NCBI RefSeq assembly: GCF_049671445.1
Contig: NZ_JBATUX010000028.1
Location: forward strand, 45,149 to 109,148
DNA from: Paenisporosarcina sp049671445
Lineage (GTDB): Bacteria > Bacillota > Bacilli > Bacillales_A > Planococcaceae
DNA length: 64,000 nt
Reading direction: 5' to 3'
The position numbers and the translations under genes were made by a program. The notes beneath the pieces were generated by a model. That model was given only the letters and a program-made list of their open reading frames with translations. It did not search any database and had not been told where the DNA came from. Shown here piece by piece: positions 1-8,502 of this stretch (positions are counted from its first letter, which is position 1; each line of letters begins with the position of its first letter).

Positions 1-149
1 TGCATGATTTCTTCTTCATGTAGTTGAATCGCATGTTTTAATTTAGCTAATTGTTGTTTTCTAAATGATGCTGATTTTGTGGCACCCGTGTAATAAAAAT
101 CATGCTGCAATCGAATCATCTGTTCAACATCTTGAGACGTGAAATTCAT
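1..149 (-). CDS. Aldehyde dehydrogenase family protein, N-terminal fragment cut by the window edge
   Basis: Reading the minus strand from an ATG at 149 gives about 50 residues beginning MNFTSQDVEQMIRLQHDF and running off position 1 without a stop. The pattern (Gln-rich helix, then F-Y-TG-TK-FR--QL-KLK) matches the N-terminal helix of short NAD(P)-dependent aldehyde dehydrogenases of the YwdH/AlkH type, which oxidise fatty or aromatic aldehydes. A Shine-Dalgarno ACAGGAG lies 8 bases before the ATG. Only the N-terminus is visible, so the catalytic Cys and Glu cannot be checked; the family call rests on the helix pattern. Confidence 0.7.
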   Translation of the reverse strand, partial: MNFTSQDVEQMIRLQHDFYYTGATKSASFRKQQLAKLKHAIQLHEEEIM

Positions 150-206
150 GTCATCACTCCTGTCATTTATTTCTTTATTGTAACGAGATGTATCTTGCCA
201 TGCAAA

Positions 207-240
207 AATAGACACCTAAAAATCGGTGTCTAGGTTTTTT
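207..240. terminator. Bidirectional intrinsic terminator
   Basis: AGACACC at 210-216 pairs with GGTGTCT at 225-231, with a T-run at 235-240 on the plus strand and a T-run on the minus strand left of the stem. It lies just past the stop of the minus-strand oxidoreductase and separates it from the aldehyde dehydrogenase gene. Confidence 0.8.
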
Positions 241-289
241 CTCCAATTATTTATGTTTAGATTTTAAAAATTTACACATAATAAGCTTT

Positions 290-1228
290 TTAAGTTAATA
301 ACTCATCAATCCATTGTTGCACGATCAAGCCTTCTTCAAATGATACGAGAGTTGCTTCACGTCCATTTTGTGCATCATGGCATGCATCCCATAACGTTGT
401 AGGATGGTCCTTTAACTCGACTTTTATTTCAGGTTGATCACATTCACTCACCCATAGCTCTGACCAGTTTTTTATTGTCATTACCTTTTTAGTTCCAAAC
501 ACTTTAAATAACAGGATTTCTTGTTGACCCATTCCACATAAACCATTGATAACTAAAGGAATACCCGTGTCAGTTTTGCCGATTGCCGATGATCCAATTT
601 CTGATAATTGTTGATCTTTCGGATAATTGGTTTGATGTGCTGAAAAAGAGAAATTACCGAAAAGTCGGTACATGATTTGAAAGTAATGTGGAAATACTTC
701 TCTTATAAAGCCACCTTGAGCTCTTGATCCAATCCAGGGATTTTGTTGCCACTTCCTTGGCCAATGTGGAAAATATGTATGAAGTTCCACTCGCAGTATG
801 TCACCAAGGTTATGGTTCCGAACTTCACTCATAAGAGTTTGAATAGCTGGGCTATACATGAGTGGAAAATGCATTGCCGTTAAAATATTCGCTTGTTTCG
901 TGCTATCAACCATTAACTTTCCACTTTCCACATCGTGGGCAAGGGGCTTTTCTGACAATACCTTACATCCTTTTTTGGCAGCTTCCAAAGTTAAATGTGC
1001 ATGACTATTAGGAGGTGTTCCGATATAGACCCAGTGTGGTTGGGTGTTGAATAATTCCTCTAACGAAGACGCAATAGGTAACACATATTTATCAGATATT
1101 TCTTGTAAACGTTGTTTATTTTCATCAAATATCCCAATAATCTTACAATTATTATTAGCCAAAAGTTGTTGAATAATACGTTCTCCGACAATTCCAGTTC
1201 CAATTATTGCAAAGGTTGTTTGATTCAT
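290..1228 (-). CDS. Gfo/Idh/MocA-family NAD(P)-dependent oxidoreductase
   Basis: 312-residue Rossmann-fold oxidoreductase. The N-terminus FAIIGTGIVGERI is the dinucleotide-binding loop, and EKPLAHD is the conserved Glu-Lys-Pro motif of the Gfo/Idh/MocA family, whose members oxidise or epimerise sugars, inositols and related polyols. The substrate cannot be told. The start is taken at the ATG at 1228 because AAGGAAG sits 8 bases before it; a GTG nine bases upstream would overlap that site. It is a single gene with the terminator at 207-240 downstream. Length is typical for the family. Confidence 0.85.
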   Translation of the reverse strand: MNQTTFAIIGTGIVGERIIQQLLANNNCKIIGIFDENKQRLQEISDKYVLPIASSLEELFNTQPHWVYIGTPPNSHAHLTLEAAKKGCKVLSEKPLAHDVESGKLMVDSTKQANILTAMHFPLMYSPAIQTLMSEVRNHNLGDILRVELHTYFPHWPRKWQQNPWIGSRAQGGFIREVFPHYFQIMYRLFGNFSFSAHQTNYPKDQQLSEIGSSAIGKTDTGIPLVINGLCGMGQQEILLFKVFGTKKVMTIKNWSELWVSECDQPEIKVELKDHPTTLWDACHDAQNGREATLVSFEEGLIVQQWIDELLT

Positions 1229-1374
1229 AATACACACTTCCTTAATTTGATTTGGATTTTCTAAATAAATAAAAACTTATTAATTTAAATCTTGAAAATA
1301 TTTGTTTCAAGGTGTACCTTTGAAGGGTAAAGAACTTACAAATAATTAAGAGAATTTTAAAGGAGGATACAAAC

Positions 1375-1518
1375 ATGACGAAAACAGAAACATGGTGGGA
1401 ACCTATATTTTCAGGTCATTTAAGCTTAGGACTAAACAAAGAGCGTTTAGCTGAATTAGAAGAAGAATCCTTCATTTACTTTAATGATACTGAAGAAATC
1501 GAACCACAGGAACAATAA
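1375..1518 (+). CDS. Small acidic protein of unknown function (47 aa)
   Basis: A 47-codon frame starting ATG at 1375 with an excellent ribosome site (AAAGGAGG, 7 bases before the ATG) and closing with TAA. The product begins MTKTETWWEPIFSGHLSLGL and ends in an acidic tail (ELEEE, NDTEEIEPQEQ). No signal peptide or membrane segment is seen. I do not recognise a family. The convincing ribosome site and the terminator at 1556-1596 directly downstream argue for a real gene. Confidence 0.7.
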   Translation: MTKTETWWEPIFSGHLSLGLNKERLAELEEESFIYFNDTEEIEPQEQ

Positions 1519-1555
1519 CTTTGAAAAAAAAAATAAAACGATATCCAACATAAAA

Positions 1556-1596
1556 ACAGCTCTCCCTTTAAAGTCTAGGAGAAGCTGTCTTTTTTT
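1556..1596. terminator. Bidirectional terminator shared by convergent genes
   Basis: ACAGC-TCTCC at 1556-1565 pairs with GGAGA-A-GCTGT at 1578-1588 and is followed by a T-run to 1596. The stop codon of the minus-strand MFS gene lies inside the stem, so the hairpin ends both that gene and the small plus-strand gene. Confidence 0.8.
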
Positions 1597-2845
1597 GTTC
1601 AAATAAATAAAACATGAGGTAATACACAAAAGCACTTACCAATGCTAATAACGCAATTATCGTAAATGTCCAAAAGAATCCAAACCAAACCGTCATAGGA
1701 ATGGAAATCGGTGCAATCATGCGTCCCACTGTGTATCTAAGACTAGCTGCTGCAAAGTATTGGCCACGCATATGTTCAGGTGCTAACTTCGAAATAAAGC
1801 TCTGTTGTATACCTACAGTCATTAATTCACCAAACGTAAAAATCGCCATTGCCAAAATGAAAATCCAGAACGAATCAAACAATGAAAAAACCACCATTGC
1901 AAGAGCATATAAAACCGATGATACAAAGAATGTATTTTTCTCTTTGAATGACACAACGAATTTTGTAACAGCAACCGTCAATAAAGCAACAAGCAATCCG
2001 TTCTCTGAGATCAAAATACTAAAAGCAAGCTCCCCAGTTAGTTTCACTTCGCTACCGAACCAAGTACCTAGGGATTGATTTCCGATTACTTCTTTTACGT
2101 AAATAGGCAACAACAAATCCAATTGCATAAACGTTTGAGCACCTAAAATTCCTGCAATGATGAAAAGTAAAAACAGTTTATCTTTTAAGATCAGGCCATA
2201 ATCTTTTACTTGAGATTGAATGGCGTACATAAATCCTTTTGACGTATTGTTTATAGAGGTGTCGGAATTAGCTGGATTTGTTTCCTTGGTAAACTTAATC
2301 AGTATCCAAGCTAATAAAATACAGACCAATCCTGCAGTTATCATTAATCCAAATCGATAGCTGAAGAAGAAAATCCCACCAAGTATCGGTCCAATAACTA
2401 CTGCAATGTTCATCGAAGTATAAAAAACCGCAAAGACTTCACTTCTATGTTCTTCAGCAACCACATCAGCCACCATTGCTTGACTAGCAGGCCAATACAA
2501 AGAACCAAATACACTTGCGATCGAAAACGCAATAAATCCTAAACTTGGAGAATCTAAGATTGGCGAGTTTGCCAATGCAAATAAGAAAAATGCAGCTCCT
2601 TGTCCAAAAGAGGACAAAACCATCATCGTACGTCGACCAAATTGGTCTGCACAATAACCACCAACTAAATTGGCTGCAACTGAAAAAACTTGCGACACAA
2701 TAAGTAGCAATCCAGCTGTCGTTTTACCGAACTCTTCAGCAAAATAAATGGCAAGGAACGGGAAAAACATCCAGAACGTAATATTCATAAACGCTTCACC
2801 AATTAACCTTGCTTTTAAACTTTTATCCCAATCTCTAATTCTCAT
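1568..2845 (-). CDS. MFS multidrug-type transporter, 12 membrane segments
   Basis: 425 residues with about 12 hydrophobic segments. GGYCADQFGRRTMM in the loop between helices 2 and 3 is the major-facilitator signature (G-x-x-x-D-x-x-G-R-R), and VIGPILGGIFF resembles motif C of proton antiporters. This points to a proton-coupled exporter in the cytoplasmic membrane; the substrate is unknown. The start ATG at 2845 is preceded by a GGGGAGC site. It stands alone and converges on a small plus-strand gene across a shared terminator. Confidence 0.88.
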   Translation of the reverse strand: MRIRDWDKSLKARLIGEAFMNITFWMFFPFLAIYFAEEFGKTTAGLLLIVSQVFSVAANLVGGYCADQFGRRTMMVLSSFGQGAAFFLFALANSPILDSPSLGFIAFSIASVFGSLYWPASQAMVADVVAEEHRSEVFAVFYTSMNIAVVIGPILGGIFFFSYRFGLMITAGLVCILLAWILIKFTKETNPANSDTSINNTSKGFMYAIQSQVKDYGLILKDKLFLLFIIAGILGAQTFMQLDLLLPIYVKEVIGNQSLGTWFGSEVKLTGELAFSILISENGLLVALLTVAVTKFVVSFKEKNTFFVSSVLYALAMVVFSLFDSFWIFILAMAIFTFGELMTVGIQQSFISKLAPEHMRGQYFAAASLRYTVGRMIAPISIPMTVWFGFFWTFTIIALLALVSAFVYYLMFYLFEQKKTASPRL

Positions 2846-2935
2846 GATGTTTGCTCCCCATGCTGCTTATCTTATATTTACCATATTATTGTAACACTCG
2901 AACTAGTTAGTTTGACATACATATTTAGTCTGAGA

Positions 2936-3781
2936 TTATTCAATACTTCTCCATAAATACAGAGACGCGTAACTTAAATAAGGTGACCACTGAGGAAAGT
3001 GACTTGAAATTTCATGTGCCTTTGGTTTTTCAGCAGTTGTCCAAAGCTTTTTCAAAGCATTTTGTAATCCGATATCCGCAAGCGGGAATAGATTTGGTCT
3101 ACCTAAACCGAACAATAGAAAGCTCCCCGCCGTCCATGGTCCAATTCCTCGATATTTCACTAGTGTTTGAATAATTGTTTCATCGTCTAGAAGATCAAGG
3201 GCTTCAAGATTGAGTTCGCCACTTGCAATCGCTTGAGACACACCGATAACATATTCTGCTTTTCTTGTACTAAATTGTAGTTCTCGTAAATTTTCTACTT
3301 GAAGTTTTCCAATGATTTCAGGTTTCGGGTAAAACCAAACACCATCTATTTGCTCACCAAATGTATGCACAAAGCGAGTCGTAAGAGTATGGGCAAATGA
3401 TAGATTTAATTGTTGATGAATAATACTTTTCATTAACGTTGCGTATAACGAAAACTCTCGTATGATGGGCGTCCCTCGATGTTCTATAAAAATGGACGCT
3501 AAATTAGTTTCAGCGAAATGGCTATGAATTGGTTCAAGTGAACGATCAAAATGGAAAATCTCTTTGATTTTTTGTAGCTGTTGTTCATTTTTTGGTCCTT
3601 CTATTTTAAATGTCGGCGATTCAGTTGTTCCGGAAGCTTGAACTTTATAAACTACTTGCTCATCTGTAGGTACAAGAACATAACGTTCTTCTTTATTTAA
3701 AGAAATCAACGGATCCATTGACAGTCGATCGAGTACACGCTCGAAATCGTATAGGAAATCTAAATTGATTGTTTTGATCAT
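2936..3781 (-). CDS. DNA-3-methyladenine glycosylase II (AlkA-type HhH-GPD)
   Basis: 281 residues. The C-terminal half carries the helix-hairpin-helix and Gly/Pro-rich loop (KYRGIGPWTAG) followed by the catalytic aspartate in PLADIGLQ, the hallmark of AlkA-type glycosylases that excise alkylated purines and pyrimidines in base-excision repair. The ~110 N-terminal residues match the accessory AlkA N-domain in length. Start at 3781 ATG with GGGAG upstream (reading the minus strand). It diverges from the thermonuclease gene at 3851, so the short gap between them carries both promoters. Confidence 0.9.
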   Translation of the reverse strand: MIKTINLDFLYDFERVLDRLSMDPLISLNKEERYVLVPTDEQVVYKVQASGTTESPTFKIEGPKNEQQLQKIKEIFHFDRSLEPIHSHFAETNLASIFIEHRGTPIIREFSLYATLMKSIIHQQLNLSFAHTLTTRFVHTFGEQIDGVWFYPKPEIIGKLQVENLRELQFSTRKAEYVIGVSQAIASGELNLEALDLLDDETIIQTLVKYRGIGPWTAGSFLLFGLGRPNLFPLADIGLQNALKKLWTTAEKPKAHEISSHFPQWSPYLSYASLYLWRSIE

Positions 3782-3850
3782 GGTTATATTCTCCCTATTC
3801 GGTTATATTTGAGTTTACTATTATGATACGATATATCGAGGTGATGACAA

Positions 3851-4573
3851 ATGAAAAAATGGTTTTGGTTGCTTGGATTGATTGTTTTTCTTTCCTCAGG
3901 CTGTGTTGAAGAGAATCCACCTACCTCTACCGGTGGAACTGAGGATTTAATTGAAGTTGAACTTTTAAATGTCATCGATGGCGATACCATCAAAGTAAAG
4001 TATAACGGTAAGACAGAAACGATTCGGTATTTATTAATAGATACACCTGAAGTTAGACATCAAACTCTTGGAAACCAGCCTTTAGGTGATGAAGCAAGTT
4101 CACGCAATAAACAATTGTTAGAAGATGCAACAGTTTCTCTTGAATTCGACGTAGGTGATCGATACGATGACTTTGGTCGTTTGTTGGCATATGTTTATGC
4201 AGATGGCGAATCTGTCCAGCAAGTACTGTTACAAGAAGGATTAGCGCGTGTTGCTTATGTTTTCGCACCTAATACGCGTCATTTAGGTTCTTTCGAAGAA
4301 GCTGAGACGATTGCTCGTCAAGCTGACTTAAACATTTGGCAATACGAACAATATGTAACAAAACGTGGATTTGATAAAACAAAGGTTAAGGAAGTTAAAA
4401 CTTCCGAGACGAAAACCAATGAGAAATGCTTAATAAAGGGTAATATTAATAGAGAAAATAAAAAAATCTATCACATTCCCTCTGGAAAATATTATGATCA
4501 AACGAAACCAGAGAAATGGTTTTGTACAGAGCAACAAGCGTTAGATGCTGGATTTAAAATATCTGGCGAATAA
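3851..4573 (+). CDS. Thermonuclease-family lipoprotein (SNase-like) with C-terminal Cys-pair domain
   Basis: 240 residues. MKKWFWLLGLIVFLSSGC is a lipoprotein signal with a lipobox Cys, so the enzyme is probably anchored outside the membrane. The staphylococcal-nuclease fold follows: VIDGDTI, RYLLIDTPE (first catalytic Arg) and YDDFGRLLAYVY (second catalytic Arg). The C-terminal ~50 residues (CLIKGNIN..., HIPSGKYY, WFCTEQQAL) form a small two-Cys domain often attached to such nucleases. It degrades DNA/RNA with calcium. Ribosome site GAGGTGATG precedes the ATG. The 2H gene follows 17 bases downstream, probably one operon. Confidence 0.9.
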   Translation: MKKWFWLLGLIVFLSSGCVEENPPTSTGGTEDLIEVELLNVIDGDTIKVKYNGKTETIRYLLIDTPEVRHQTLGNQPLGDEASSRNKQLLEDATVSLEFDVGDRYDDFGRLLAYVYADGESVQQVLLQEGLARVAYVFAPNTRHLGSFEEAETIARQADLNIWQYEQYVTKRGFDKTKVKEVKTSETKTNEKCLIKGNINRENKKIYHIPSGKYYDQTKPEKWFCTEQQALDAGFKISGE

Positions 4574-4590
4574 AGAAAGGGGCATTTTTC

Positions 4591-5115
4591 ATGCAAGTAC
4601 TCGTTTTACGCTTTGACTATAAATTGTCAACAAAATTAGAACAAGATAGTAATGACTTACATCTAGCTTCCAGTAGAAGCAATGAAACACCTCTTCCGCC
4701 TCATATTAGTTTATTTTCATTCGAACAAACCAATCCCTTAACTTTAAATGAGCGTGTGGAAAAATGGAGCGACACTCAAAAACAACTTACTATTTCCTTA
4801 TCTTCTCTAGGATTTTTCAAACAGAAAGGCACCTTTTTTGTTGCGCCTGTGGTTACCAAAGAAATAGAAACGTTTCATCGAGAATTGTTTTCTCTCATTA
4901 TGGATTTACATACAAATGAAATTTCCCCATACTTACCTGGGAAATGGGTACCACATTCAACCTTGATTAATAATGTCCCTTTGACAGTCTGGGGACCATT
5001 GTTCCAACGTGCAGCCTTAGCTTTCGAACCGGTTATCGGAAAAGCCGTTGCTCTCGAATGTTGGACTGTTATAAACGGACGTGCTCAAACTGAATGGACC
5101 CACTTCCTTCAGTAA
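4591..5115 (+). CDS. 2'-5' RNA ligase / 2H phosphoesterase family protein
   Basis: 174 residues with the two His-x-Ser/Thr motifs of the 2H phosphoesterase fold, PHISLF near residue 37 and PHSTLI near residue 127. Members act on 2'-5' or cyclic phosphodiester bonds in RNA and nucleotides; the true substrate is usually unknown. Good ribosome site (AAAGGGG) 9 bases upstream. It follows the thermonuclease closely and ends 70 bp before tRNA-Val. A second 2H protein (YjcG-like) lies at 58150. Confidence 0.85.
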   Translation: MQVLVLRFDYKLSTKLEQDSNDLHLASSRSNETPLPPHISLFSFEQTNPLTLNERVEKWSDTQKQLTISLSSLGFFKQKGTFFVAPVVTKEIETFHRELFSLIMDLHTNEISPYLPGKWVPHSTLINNVPLTVWGPLFQRAALAFEPVIGKAVALECWTVINGRAQTEWTHFLQ

Positions 5116-5188
5116 AATATCCATATTCCTTTCTAGGATATTGACTATTATTCTGTGAGAGTTATAATAGAATTTGTCCTAGAAAAAC

Positions 5189-5261
5189 GATCTTGTAGCT
5201 CAGCTGGGAGAGCGCCACCTTGACAGGGTGGAGGTCGCTGGTTCGAGCCCAGTCGGGATCA
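5189..5261 (+). tRNA. tRNA-Val(GAC)
   Basis: A full cloverleaf of 73 bases: acceptor GATCTTG pairs with CGGGATC using two G-U pairs, the D-arm contains AGCTCAGCTGGGAGAGC, the anticodon stem CCACC/GGTGG holds loop TTGACAG with anticodon GAC, the T-arm is TTCGAGC, and the discriminator is A. CCA is not encoded. The 3' half is the attachment site of the island: after integration the tRNA is completed by element-borne sequence and stays intact. Confidence 0.97.
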
Positions 5262-5262
5262 T
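5220..5262 (+). repeat. attL: 43-bp direct repeat, left junction of the genomic island
   Basis: The bases from the anticodon loop to one base past the tRNA end are identical over 43 bp to 37741-37783. Identity stops on both sides (C versus A before, A versus T after). This is the usual core of tyrosine-integrase insertion into a tRNA 3' end. Confidence 0.95.
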
Positions 5263-5267
5263 ACTTT

Positions 5268-5316
5268 TAAAAAGCTTGTAAACGTTGATATATTAACGAT
5301 TTACAGGCTTTTTTCT
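5268..5316. terminator. Intrinsic terminator after tRNA-Val
   Basis: AAAGC-TTGTAAACGTT pairs with AACGATTTACAGGCTTT and a T-run follows. It ends the tRNA transcript and, read on the other strand, could also stop the integrase message. It lies inside the island end, so it was brought in by the element. Confidence 0.75.
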
Positions 5317-5361
5317 TTTATCTTTTTTGTCGGGATTTCCCTCTTAATTACCAATAATTCA

Positions 5362-6513
5362 TCATTTGTCCGCCATTTGTCCGCCACTTCTACCTTGAAT
5401 CGCATTATGCAATATGTCTGCAACATCATTATCTAAGTTCGGTAAGAGATGTGCATAAAATTCATAGGTAATCTTGGGATTCGAATGTCCAAGTCTATTA
5501 GAGATTTTAACAATATCAACACCTTCAGATATAAGGATTGATGCATGCGTATGTCGAATATCATGAAATCTAATATTTATTACATTTGCGCTCTTCACTA
5601 TTCGCTTCATCACACGGTTAACGTTACGCGGATCTTGTATGGTTCCAGTATTTGTACAAATCACTAAATCTTGATTTTCATAAAGTACTCCTACAAGTTC
5701 TTTCCAATCTTCTTGTAATTTTTTATGTGTACAAAGCTCATTTAGTACAAATTGGGAAATGGGAATTTGTCGTTTTGACTTTTTCGTTTTCAATGACGTA
5801 AATATATAACCATTCTTTGGAATATAAGCTAAAGATCTGTTTACATGAATGCATTTTCTCTCGAAGTCAATGTCACACCACTTTAATCCTAATATTTCTC
5901 CTCTTCTCATTCCTGTGTAAATTGCAAGTATGAATGTCAGGTAATGTCGGTCCCCTTTAACCGTATTTAGAAATGCTTGAACATCCTCAAGTGACCAAAT
6001 GGACATCTCTCCAGTCTTTACAGGTGGAGGATCAGCATCTACCAACGGATTACCCGATATTTTCTTCCATTTCACTGCTTGATTGAATGCCTGCATTAAC
6101 ATTTGATGCATTTTTCTAATGTAACTTGAACTATAATCCCCGTTTATCTTTAAATTATAAAACGCATCAATATCTTCAGTCGTAATCTTTGAAATCTCCT
6201 TATTTGCAAATGGATTTTCATGAAGTAAATGTTTCTCTAAAATATACCTTCTACTTGTAACAGTCGTCTGTTTTATCCGATTTTGATAATGCGTTGTAAA
6301 CCAATTTTCCATAAATGTCTTAAAGATTTCTTTGCTTGGTTCAATAAAGCGATTTTCATCCATTTCTAATTCAATCTTTCTCGCCGCAGCCTCTGCATCC
6401 TTCTTTCGAGTGAATCCTCCTTTATTTATTTGTTTACGTCTTCCTGAAATTGGATTTCTTTCAATATCAATAGTATAAGAATAGGTTTTTCCTCTTTTTC
6501 TAATGTGCGCCAT
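5362..6513 (-). CDS. int: Phage/ICE-type tyrosine integrase
   Basis: 383 residues. N-terminus MAHIRKRGKTYSYTIDIE with a following Lys-rich stretch is the arm-type DNA-binding domain; a SAM-like core-binding domain follows at about 65-160. The catalytic domain shows Arg in YTGMRRGEILGLKW, box II FHDIRHTHAS, LGHSN and the nucleophile Tyr in YEFYAHLL. It joins attP to attB in tRNA-Val. The stop lies 100 bp from attL, the normal position for an island integrase. The ATG at 6513 follows GGAGGT on the minus strand. Confidence 0.95.
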   Translation of the reverse strand: MAHIRKRGKTYSYTIDIERNPISGRRKQINKGGFTRKKDAEAAARKIELEMDENRFIEPSKEIFKTFMENWFTTHYQNRIKQTTVTSRRYILEKHLLHENPFANKEISKITTEDIDAFYNLKINGDYSSSYIRKMHQMLMQAFNQAVKWKKISGNPLVDADPPPVKTGEMSIWSLEDVQAFLNTVKGDRHYLTFILAIYTGMRRGEILGLKWCDIDFERKCIHVNRSLAYIPKNGYIFTSLKTKKSKRQIPISQFVLNELCTHKKLQEDWKELVGVLYENQDLVICTNTGTIQDPRNVNRVMKRIVKSANVINIRFHDIRHTHASILISEGVDIVKISNRLGHSNPKITYEFYAHLLPNLDNDVADILHNAIQGRSGGQMADK

Positions 6514-6690
6514 TCATGGTTACCTCCAAAGTATTCTTCTAATGCACACAAAAGAGTAAACAAGTGGTCATTTAACAGTCTCACCACTTGGTTACTCTTT
6601 TATAATATGAATTAAATAAACAAAATGAAAATTGAACAAGATTTGTTAAGGTTAAATCGATTTTTTATATTGTAAGTTCAGAAGATCAAT

Positions 6691-7020
6691 TTACTTTTTA
6701 GTATTTAGCCACAAAAAGAATTGGTCTCTTAACACCCTCTTACATCTTCCGATTTTGATTAATGGAAAGTCCGCTCCATTCATCAACTCATATGCACTTG
6801 GTTTTGATACTTTTAGAATTTCGCTAATTTCAACTGCAGTTAAAACTAAAGGATAAGAATCCATCTCATTTTTTTCTTTCGCAATGCAATCCGATATTTT
6901 ATCATTTATTTTTATTCCAATATCTTTTTCTTCTACCCCCAATTCCTTTTCCCATGAATTAATTAGTAGATAAGCTTCTTCACGATTTTTATTTTGTTGA
7001 ATTTTTTGTTTATTAATCAT
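6691..7020 (-). CDS. Excisionase-type small DNA-binding protein
   Basis: 109 residues. The C-terminal half (TAVEISEILKVSKPSAYELMN ... PLIKIGRCKRVL) is the winged MerR/HTH_17 fold of excisionases: helix-turn-helix, then a basic wing ending in the last residues. Together with the integrase next door it probably sets recombination direction. Strong ribosome site (TTTAGGAGGG) before the ATG at 7020. Its promoter region holds the operator at 7083-7098, so the neighbouring regulator probably controls it. It could instead be a transcription factor. Confidence 0.8.
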   Translation of the reverse strand: MINKQKIQQNKNREEAYLLINSWEKELGVEEKDIGIKINDKISDCIAKEKNEMDSYPLVLTAVEISEILKVSKPSAYELMNGADFPLIKIGRCKRVLRDQFFLWLNTKK

Positions 7021-7082
7021 AAAAAACCCTCCTAAAGATTTATCTTTAAGAGGGTCTCTAATATATGATTATTAATTCGAAT

Positions 7083-7098
7083 GTCCGAAAAATTGGAC
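7083..7098. promoter_or_regulatory. GTCC-N8-GGAC operator, copy 1 (before the excisionase gene)
   Basis: 16-bp palindrome GTCCGAAAAATTGGAC, 63 bp before the excisionase start and just past the stop of the regulator gene. It shares half-sites and spacing with 8020-8035. Confidence 0.6.
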
Positions 7099-7110
7099 GA
7101 AGAATTAATT

Positions 7111-7965
7111 CTATAACATTAAATTTTTATTTAGATAGGCATATTCCTTGATGATGTCTCTGGATGTTTCTTTTGTAATTAATAAGACTAATTTATACCC
7201 ATCACGTAAAAACGCTTTGCGTATAAATATTTTAGTTTGTTCCTTTAACGTACTTTTTAATTTCATTAGAGCTTCTTGGCTAAAACTTAACGGATTTGAA
7301 ATATAAAATTCAATTATAATCCAGTCTCTTTCTTTAATATCCACTCTTGTATATAGGTATTTTTTTTCTTCAACAAAAAATTGATTATATACTCTCGCCC
7401 CAAAAATATTACGTTCTCCATTACGTAAATCTTCCTTTAATGTTTTTGTACGTTGTACAAGATCAACTAACACAGTTGTTTCACTCTCACCAAGTTCATA
7501 CTCATCAAACCCACTGTTGTCTTTGTCATTAATTTTATTAAACATCAAGTATTTGTATGGGATGTCAAATATGATTGCTAAGTAATATATCAGATGCACA
7601 TTATAATTTCTTTTAGCTTCCATTGGTTGACTGACTACTAATGAATCTTTAATAAAATCGCTTATAGTGCTTCTAGCAACTTTGGTAATTTTAGTTAATT
7701 GTGATGTTGATAGCCCGAAAGTATTTTTCATTACTATACAACGAGAACCAACAGTTAATTTATCTAAAAACAAATTAAATCTTATTTCATCTTTTAATAG
7801 TAATTCCAATTCAACTAATTTTGTTCTTGGTGTCATGTCTCTCTCACTGAAATATTCTTCTATTGTAACTTCATCTTTTCTCAGTTTCTCAGCTAGTTCA
7901 AAATAAAACTTTATATTTGGATCAATTTTTTGCAGTTCTTCATTAGCTTTATGGGGCTTTAGCAT
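7111..7965 (-). CDS. Putative helix-turn-helix regulator of the island
   Basis: 284 residues. Around 95-150 the pattern GLSTSQLTKITKVARSTISDF followed by a hydrophobic helix is a helix-turn-helix of XRE/phage-repressor character. The rest, including a C-terminal alpha/beta stretch (IIIEFYISNP, KLVLLITKE), is not recognised. Ribosome site TCGGAGGT 9 bases before the ATG. It sits between two identical-spacing palindromes (7083-7098 and 8020-8035), which suggests autoregulation and control of the excisionase, as a phage or ICE repressor would do. Function is inferred from motif and position. Confidence 0.65.
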   Translation of the reverse strand: MLKPHKANEELQKIDPNIKFYFELAEKLRKDEVTIEEYFSERDMTPRTKLVELELLLKDEIRFNLFLDKLTVGSRCIVMKNTFGLSTSQLTKITKVARSTISDFIKDSLVVSQPMEAKRNYNVHLIYYLAIIFDIPYKYLMFNKINDKDNSGFDEYELGESETTVLVDLVQRTKTLKEDLRNGERNIFGARVYNQFFVEEKKYLYTRVDIKERDWIIIEFYISNPLSFSQEALMKLKSTLKEQTKIFIRKAFLRDGYKLVLLITKETSRDIIKEYAYLNKNLML

Positions 7966-8204
7966 CTAAATCGACCTCCGATAAAGATACTAAAGCTTTT
8001 ATTAGTTGATATGTCATAGGTCCGATATTTCGGACATGCATTTAAGGAGCTAAGAATAGTCTCAGACTTCTTTTGTCTTACTTCTTTAAACATCTTTGGT
8101 TGTTTTAAAGTGAATTTGCTTCTTTTACTTTTTCTCTCATTAAAATCAATGTCTCTATAATAAGTGTGTTTACTTTTTATAATGGTTTTCTTTTTTTCCG
8201 ACAT
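7959..8204 (-). CDS. Possible small basic protein (81 aa), doubtful
   Basis: An 81-residue frame, very basic at the start (MSEKKKTIIKSKHTYYRD), overlapping the regulator start by 7 bases. No good ribosome site precedes its ATG, and the palindromic operator 8020-8035 lies inside it, which favours non-coding leader sequence. No family is recognised. Listed because the overlap with the next gene resembles translational coupling. Confidence 0.25.
   Translation of the reverse strand: MSEKKKTIIKSKHTYYRDIDFNERKSKRSKFTLKQPKMFKEVRQKKSETILSSLNACPKYRTYDISTNKSFSIFIGGRFRC
8020..8035. promoter_or_regulatory. GTCC-N8-GGAC operator, copy 2 (before the regulator gene)
   Basis: Perfect palindrome GTCCGATATTTCGGAC, 55 bp upstream of the regulator start. 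Same half-sites and 8-bp spacing as 7083-7098, hence a likely binding site of the regulator lying between them. Confidence 0.6.
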
Positions 8205-8414
8205 TGTCTATTGCCAGTATCGCTCTATAAAAGATGATCATTAATTCTTCTACACCACTATACAAGGACTTTTATAGAACAAATAGACATCAACGTAAAT
8301 TAGCTGCAAAACGTTTAATTTAGAAATAGAAAGCCCCCCCCTTTTAACAATACTTATGATTTTATTTGTTTGGTTAAAATTAAGATTTTTCTCGACCATT
8401 TATCAAATAAAATG

Positions 8415-8449
8415 CGTATTACTAAAGGGTGTATTACCCAAATAATACG
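8415..8449. repeat. Nested inverted repeat upstream of the recombinase trio
   Basis: CGTATTA (8415-8421) pairs with TAATACG (8443-8449), and inside it GGGT (8427-8430) pairs with ACCC (8436-8439). No T-run follows. It may be an operator or recombination-site arm. Confidence 0.5.
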
Positions 8450-8502
8450 TTAAAAATAAATACGCAAATTTTGAATAAAGTGGTGACTAGTAGGAAAGGA
8501 CT

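Noticed and set aside
1701..2078. 125-codon frame opposite the MFS transporter gene
   Set aside because: Antisense shadow of a clear membrane-protein gene.
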